A DNA stretch of 64,000 nucleotides from Acipenser ruthenus (Eukaryota; Chordata; Actinopteri; Acipenseriformes; Acipenseridae): contig NC_081198.1 in assembly GCF_902713425.1 (NCBI RefSeq), positions 21,869,188 through 21,933,187 on the forward strand, in the 5' to 3' direction. Made by a program: the position numbers and the translations under genes. How positions within the stretch are numbered: position 1 is the stretch's first letter; each line of letters starts with the position of its first letter. This document shows positions 61,261 through 64,000 of this stretch, piece after piece. A model generated the notes under the pieces. The model was not told where the DNA came from, did no database searches, and worked only from the letters and a program-made list of their open reading frames with translations.

Positions 61261-61449
61261 GGTGTGCACCGTTCCCGGAGGTACTGCAATACCGGGCCGA
61301 TGCGTGGAGTGGACGGAGCAAGCCCCTGTTCCATCTCCCGATTCCAAAAATCAATTTAATATATGGTCCCCTGATAGGGGACGTATCAGATATTAAACTG
61401 ATAAGAACAGATACTACACTTGATCTTAGCCAAAAGGCCGAGAAGCGAT
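61261..61449 (-). ncRNA. RNU2: U2 snRNA gene
   Basis: Complete 189-nt consensus U2 with normal promoter and 3' box. Confidence 0.97.
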
Positions 61450-62038
61450 GGCGACTTGGCCCTTGCCCGGGGCCCCCCAGCCCGGACGGCACAGGGGGAT
61501 TCAAAGGTGGGTGCAAAATTCCAAGCACAAGCAGACCCCCAAAAAACGGGCTGCTGCTTCCAGAGGGGAAATGTGCAATTTAAGCAGGAGGAAACAAAAC
61601 AGCAAAAACACACACATAACACCAAAAACAAAACATAAACTGGCGGAGTGCGTCTTACAAATAGTCATGCCAAGCTGCTATGCTGTGCAAGGTGCCTTGG
61701 GTAACTACAACTGTGCCTCGCTGGCTGGCTGGCTTGCTAAGAAGGTCCTGGCATAGGGACATGTTCCACCACACTTGTCTGGTTAGCTGCATGCTCCCAG
61801 GAAACAACCTGCTGCTGTCTACATCATCACCACATGTGAATAAAAGAAAGAAAGACAGCAAGAAAGAAAGAGAGAAAGAAAGAGAGAAAGAGAGAAAGAA
61901 AGAAAGAGAGAAAGAAAAAAAAAAAAGAAGTAAAACGGCGGGAAAACTTGCATCAACACTGGCACTCTCCCTCCAGCAGGGGTAGACAAAATGCTCACAG
62001 GAGAGATCCAGATCTGACTTTGACCAACGTTAGAGAAA
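61450..62038 (-). repeat. U2 array spacer
   Basis: Promoter side, a GA tract at about 61842-61926 ending in a long A run, and the 3' box of the C2-split U2 half. Confidence 0.94.
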
Positions 62039-62189
62039 GGTGTGCACCGTTCCCGGAGGTACTGCAATACCGGGCCGATGCGTGGAGTGGACGGAGCAAG
62101 CCCCTGTTCCATCTCCCGATTCCAAAAATCAATTTAATATATGGTCCCCTGATAGGGGACGTATCAGATATTAAACTGATAAGAACAGA
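62039..62189 (-). pseudogene. RNU2: U2 snRNA 3' part, nt 39-189 (split by C2)
   Basis: U2 from nt 39 to the end; the C2 poly(A) abuts nt 39. The U2 5' part is beyond the window. Confidence 0.96.
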
Positions 62190-64000
62190 TTTTTTTTTTT
62201 TTTTTTTTTTTTTATTCCTTTAATTCAACTCAAACACAATACAGGAAAAAAACACACTGTATGTTACAATTCAAGAACTGCTCTCCATTTTTTTTTAACA
62301 AAATCTAACCCACACTTCCTTTCATCTTTTAACAAATAGTCCTTTAACAAAGACATTATTAATTTCTTACATGACCATACAGACAGACGTTTCCTTTTCA
62401 TTATCAATACATTGCGAGCAGTCCACAATACATCTTTCAAACAGCAAGCTATTATCCAAGCACACATTCTATTCATTTCATCATAGGGCTGCTGAAGAAT
62501 ACCATAAAGAAGGAAATCACTTGTTAAAACTTCTTTTGGTAAAAACTTTTCAAATAAACACTGTACACTAAACAGCACCTGTTTAGAAAAAAAACATTCA
62601 ATAAATAAATGAAACACAGTTTCTTCACATTTACATTCCTGTCGGGGACACACATTTACAGGAGTGAGACCTCGTGCATGAAAAAAAGCTCTAACAGGCA
62701 AACATCTGTGCACTGACATCCATGCTATGTCTTTCTGTCTGTTAATCAAAACTTTAGCGGACACATTCTCCCAAATTTTTACTACTGTCTGTTCCATGAA
62801 CACTCCTATCGGAACTACTTCCTCATATCTATTAATCTTAGAAGTGACGATCCGGGGTTTCCAATCTTCCAATGATAAAGACTCCAGCTTGTTTTTGTAG
62901 ACAAACTTCAACACTGTATTTAAATAAAAAGGAACCGACCAACTGTGTGGTAATGATAATGACAAAGAAACCCAGCCAAACTTTCTCAAAGAAGCATACA
63001 TATAAAACCTCAGAAAGAAGAAACATTTAGTAGACTTGTAACGTGGGAGTAAACAAATCTGCAAAACATTACATACAAAAGTGCTCATAAGGATGGATAC
63101 ACAGTCCGGAACATTTTTACCCCCATTCTTTGCAGGCTTAAACATAATAGCCCGACTGAGCCTATCCATTTTAGACCCCCAAATAAAATGAAACACTGCC
63201 TTATTAATGGCCCTAATACAGGCATATAGCAAGGGCCACACTTGTGCAACATACAATAAAACAGGTAAAATCTCATTCCTGAGCACTAGAGCTTTACCTT
63301 CTAAGGTCAATACCCTTTGCTGCCACAAACCAAACTTTTGGTTGACCTTTGACAACCTCTCCTCCCATGATTTTAAAATAGCCCCTTCACCCCCAAACCA
63401 GATCCCCAAAATTTTTATAAAGTCTGTTTTCACAGAAAAGGGTATTGAAATACCACTAGACCACAACCCAAAAAACATAGCTTCACTTTTCTCAAAATTA
63501 ATCCTTGCCCCAGAAGCTTGACCAAACCAATCACACACCTGGATTAATTTATCTATTGAAGGCTGATCTCTACAAAACACAGACACATCGTCCATATAAA
63601 GGACGCATTTAAGCTGAGTCCCCCCGCTTCCTGGAATCACAATGCCTTGAATACATTTATCAGCCCTTATAAACCCTGCAAACATCTCAATACAGCACAC
63701 AAACAATAAGGGGGACAAAGGACACCCCTGTCGAACTCCCGATTTAACTAAAAAAGGGTCTGTTTTCCACCCGTTTACCAACACAGAGCTAAAAAGATCA
63801 TTATATAATAACTTCACACACTTACAGAACTGCTCACCAAAACCTAAACGTTCTAAGACTTTAAACATAAATGCATGCGATACACGATCATAAGCTTTCT
63901 CCTGGTCCAAAGAGACCAAAACAGATTCTACCTTACGGTCCTGTAAATAACTAATAGCATCCCTGACCAGACAAAGAGTATCTGAAATTTTACGACCAGG
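62190..64000 (-). mobile_element. LINE family C, copy C2 (runs off window end)
   Basis: The 3' ~1.8 kb of a C element: 24-nt poly(A), 3' UTR and the C-terminal half of ORF2. Differs from C1 at only a handful of bases over this length (for example CATGACC/CATGAAC in the 3' coding part). Same U2 nt 38/39 site. Either a very recent second insertion or a duplicated segment. Confidence 0.94.
62264..64000 (-). CDS. LINE C2 ORF2, C-terminal half (partial)
   Basis: Open through the window edge: LDQEKAYDRV, GVRQGCPLSPLLF, LYMDD, then CPRQEC...HLFIEC, ending KKWRAVLEL. This end resembles the KEKWKGLVYL ends of A and D, so C2 probably has the original terminus and C1 gained one A in its A run. One residue change near the start (FCKCVKLLY for FCKWVKLLY) may be private. 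The N-terminal endonuclease is outside the window. Confidence 0.9.
   Translation of the reverse strand, partial: PGRKISDTLCLVRDAISYLQDRKVESVLVSLDQEKAYDRVSHAFMFKVLERLGFGEQFCKCVKLLYNDLFSSVLVNGWKTDPFLVKSGVRQGCPLSPLLFVCCIEMFAGFIRADKCIQGIVIPGSGGTQLKCVLYMDDVSVFCRDQPSIDKLIQVCDWFGQASGARINFEKSEAMFFGLWSSGISIPFSVKTDFIKILGIWFGGEGAILKSWEERLSKVNQKFGLWQQRVLTLEGKALVLRNEILPVLLYVAQVWPLLYACIRAINKAVFHFIWGSKMDRLSRAIMFKPAKNGGKNVPDCVSILMSTFVCNVLQICLLPRYKSTKCFFFLRFYMYASLRKFGWVSLSLSLPHSWSVPFYLNTVLKFVYKNKLESLSLEDWKPRIVTSKINRYEEVVPIGVFMEQTVVKIWENVSAKVLINRQKDIAWMSVHRCLPVRAFFHARGLTPVNVCPRQECKCEETVFHLFIECFFSKQVLFSVQCLFEKFLPKEVLTSDFLLYGILQQPYDEMNRMCAWIIACCLKDVLWTARNVLIMKRKRLSVWSCKKLIMSLLKDYLLKDERKCGLDFVKKKWRAVLEL

Overview
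This looks like a vertebrate nuclear locus, most plausibly a ray-finned fish, though the sequence cannot name the species. It is a tandem U2 snRNA gene array on the minus strand, heavily colonised by non-LTR retrotransposons (LINEs) that insert into the U2 gene. The argument for a vertebrate is a snRNA-type promoter (PSE near -55, octamer-like DSE near -210), a 3' box, a CT/GA microsatellite in each spacer as in the human RNU2 array, and LINEs of the Tx1 (L1-like) clade resembling the U2-targeted Keno family described from fishes.

Basic unit: about 757-802 bp, made of a 189-nt U2 gene, a 3' box, a GA/GAAA microsatellite and an upstream promoter. Thirteen U2 genes are uninterrupted: 12814-13002, 19463-19651, 22380-22568, 30671-30859, 38687-38875, 42991-43179, 43770-43958, 51493-51681, 52295-52483, 58921-59109, 59678-59866, 60468-60656 and 61261-61449. 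All other U2 copies are split or partly deleted by LINEs. Every LINE lies in the same direction as U2.

I separate five element families. A: 1409-6404. B, six copies: 1-1378, 7176-12144, 23307-30010, 31616-38390, 39494-42695 and 44421-51178. C, two copies: 13749-18830 and 62190-window end. D: 53233-58286, a relative of A. E: 20407-21768, which has only ORF1. A-D have the Tx1/L1-like plan: ORF1 with three CCHC knuckles, ORF2 with AP endonuclease, reverse transcriptase and a C-terminal CCHC motif. A, C, D, E and one B copy join U2 exactly after nt 38, the end of the branch-site recognition sequence GTAGTA. Two B copies sit further downstream (nt 53-68) with 16-bp and 7-bp target duplications.

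Most interesting points: (i) C, D and E begin with a U2-like 5' end carrying the same two changes (T16C, A23C), seen in no other U2 copy here, and A carries a degenerate U2-like 5' end next to the genomic one; this suggests these LINEs carry U2-derived 5' ends and may be transcribed from the U2 promoter. (ii) Three B copies begin with a 36-nt U5 snRNA-like 5' end. (iii) E is an ORF1-only U2-targeted element, like mammalian HAL1. (iv) Several element-U2 units were later copied by recombination within the array. (v) Nearly all reading-frame breaks lie in homopolymers, so some elements may be intact in the real genome; the B copy at 23307-30010 has both ORFs open as given.
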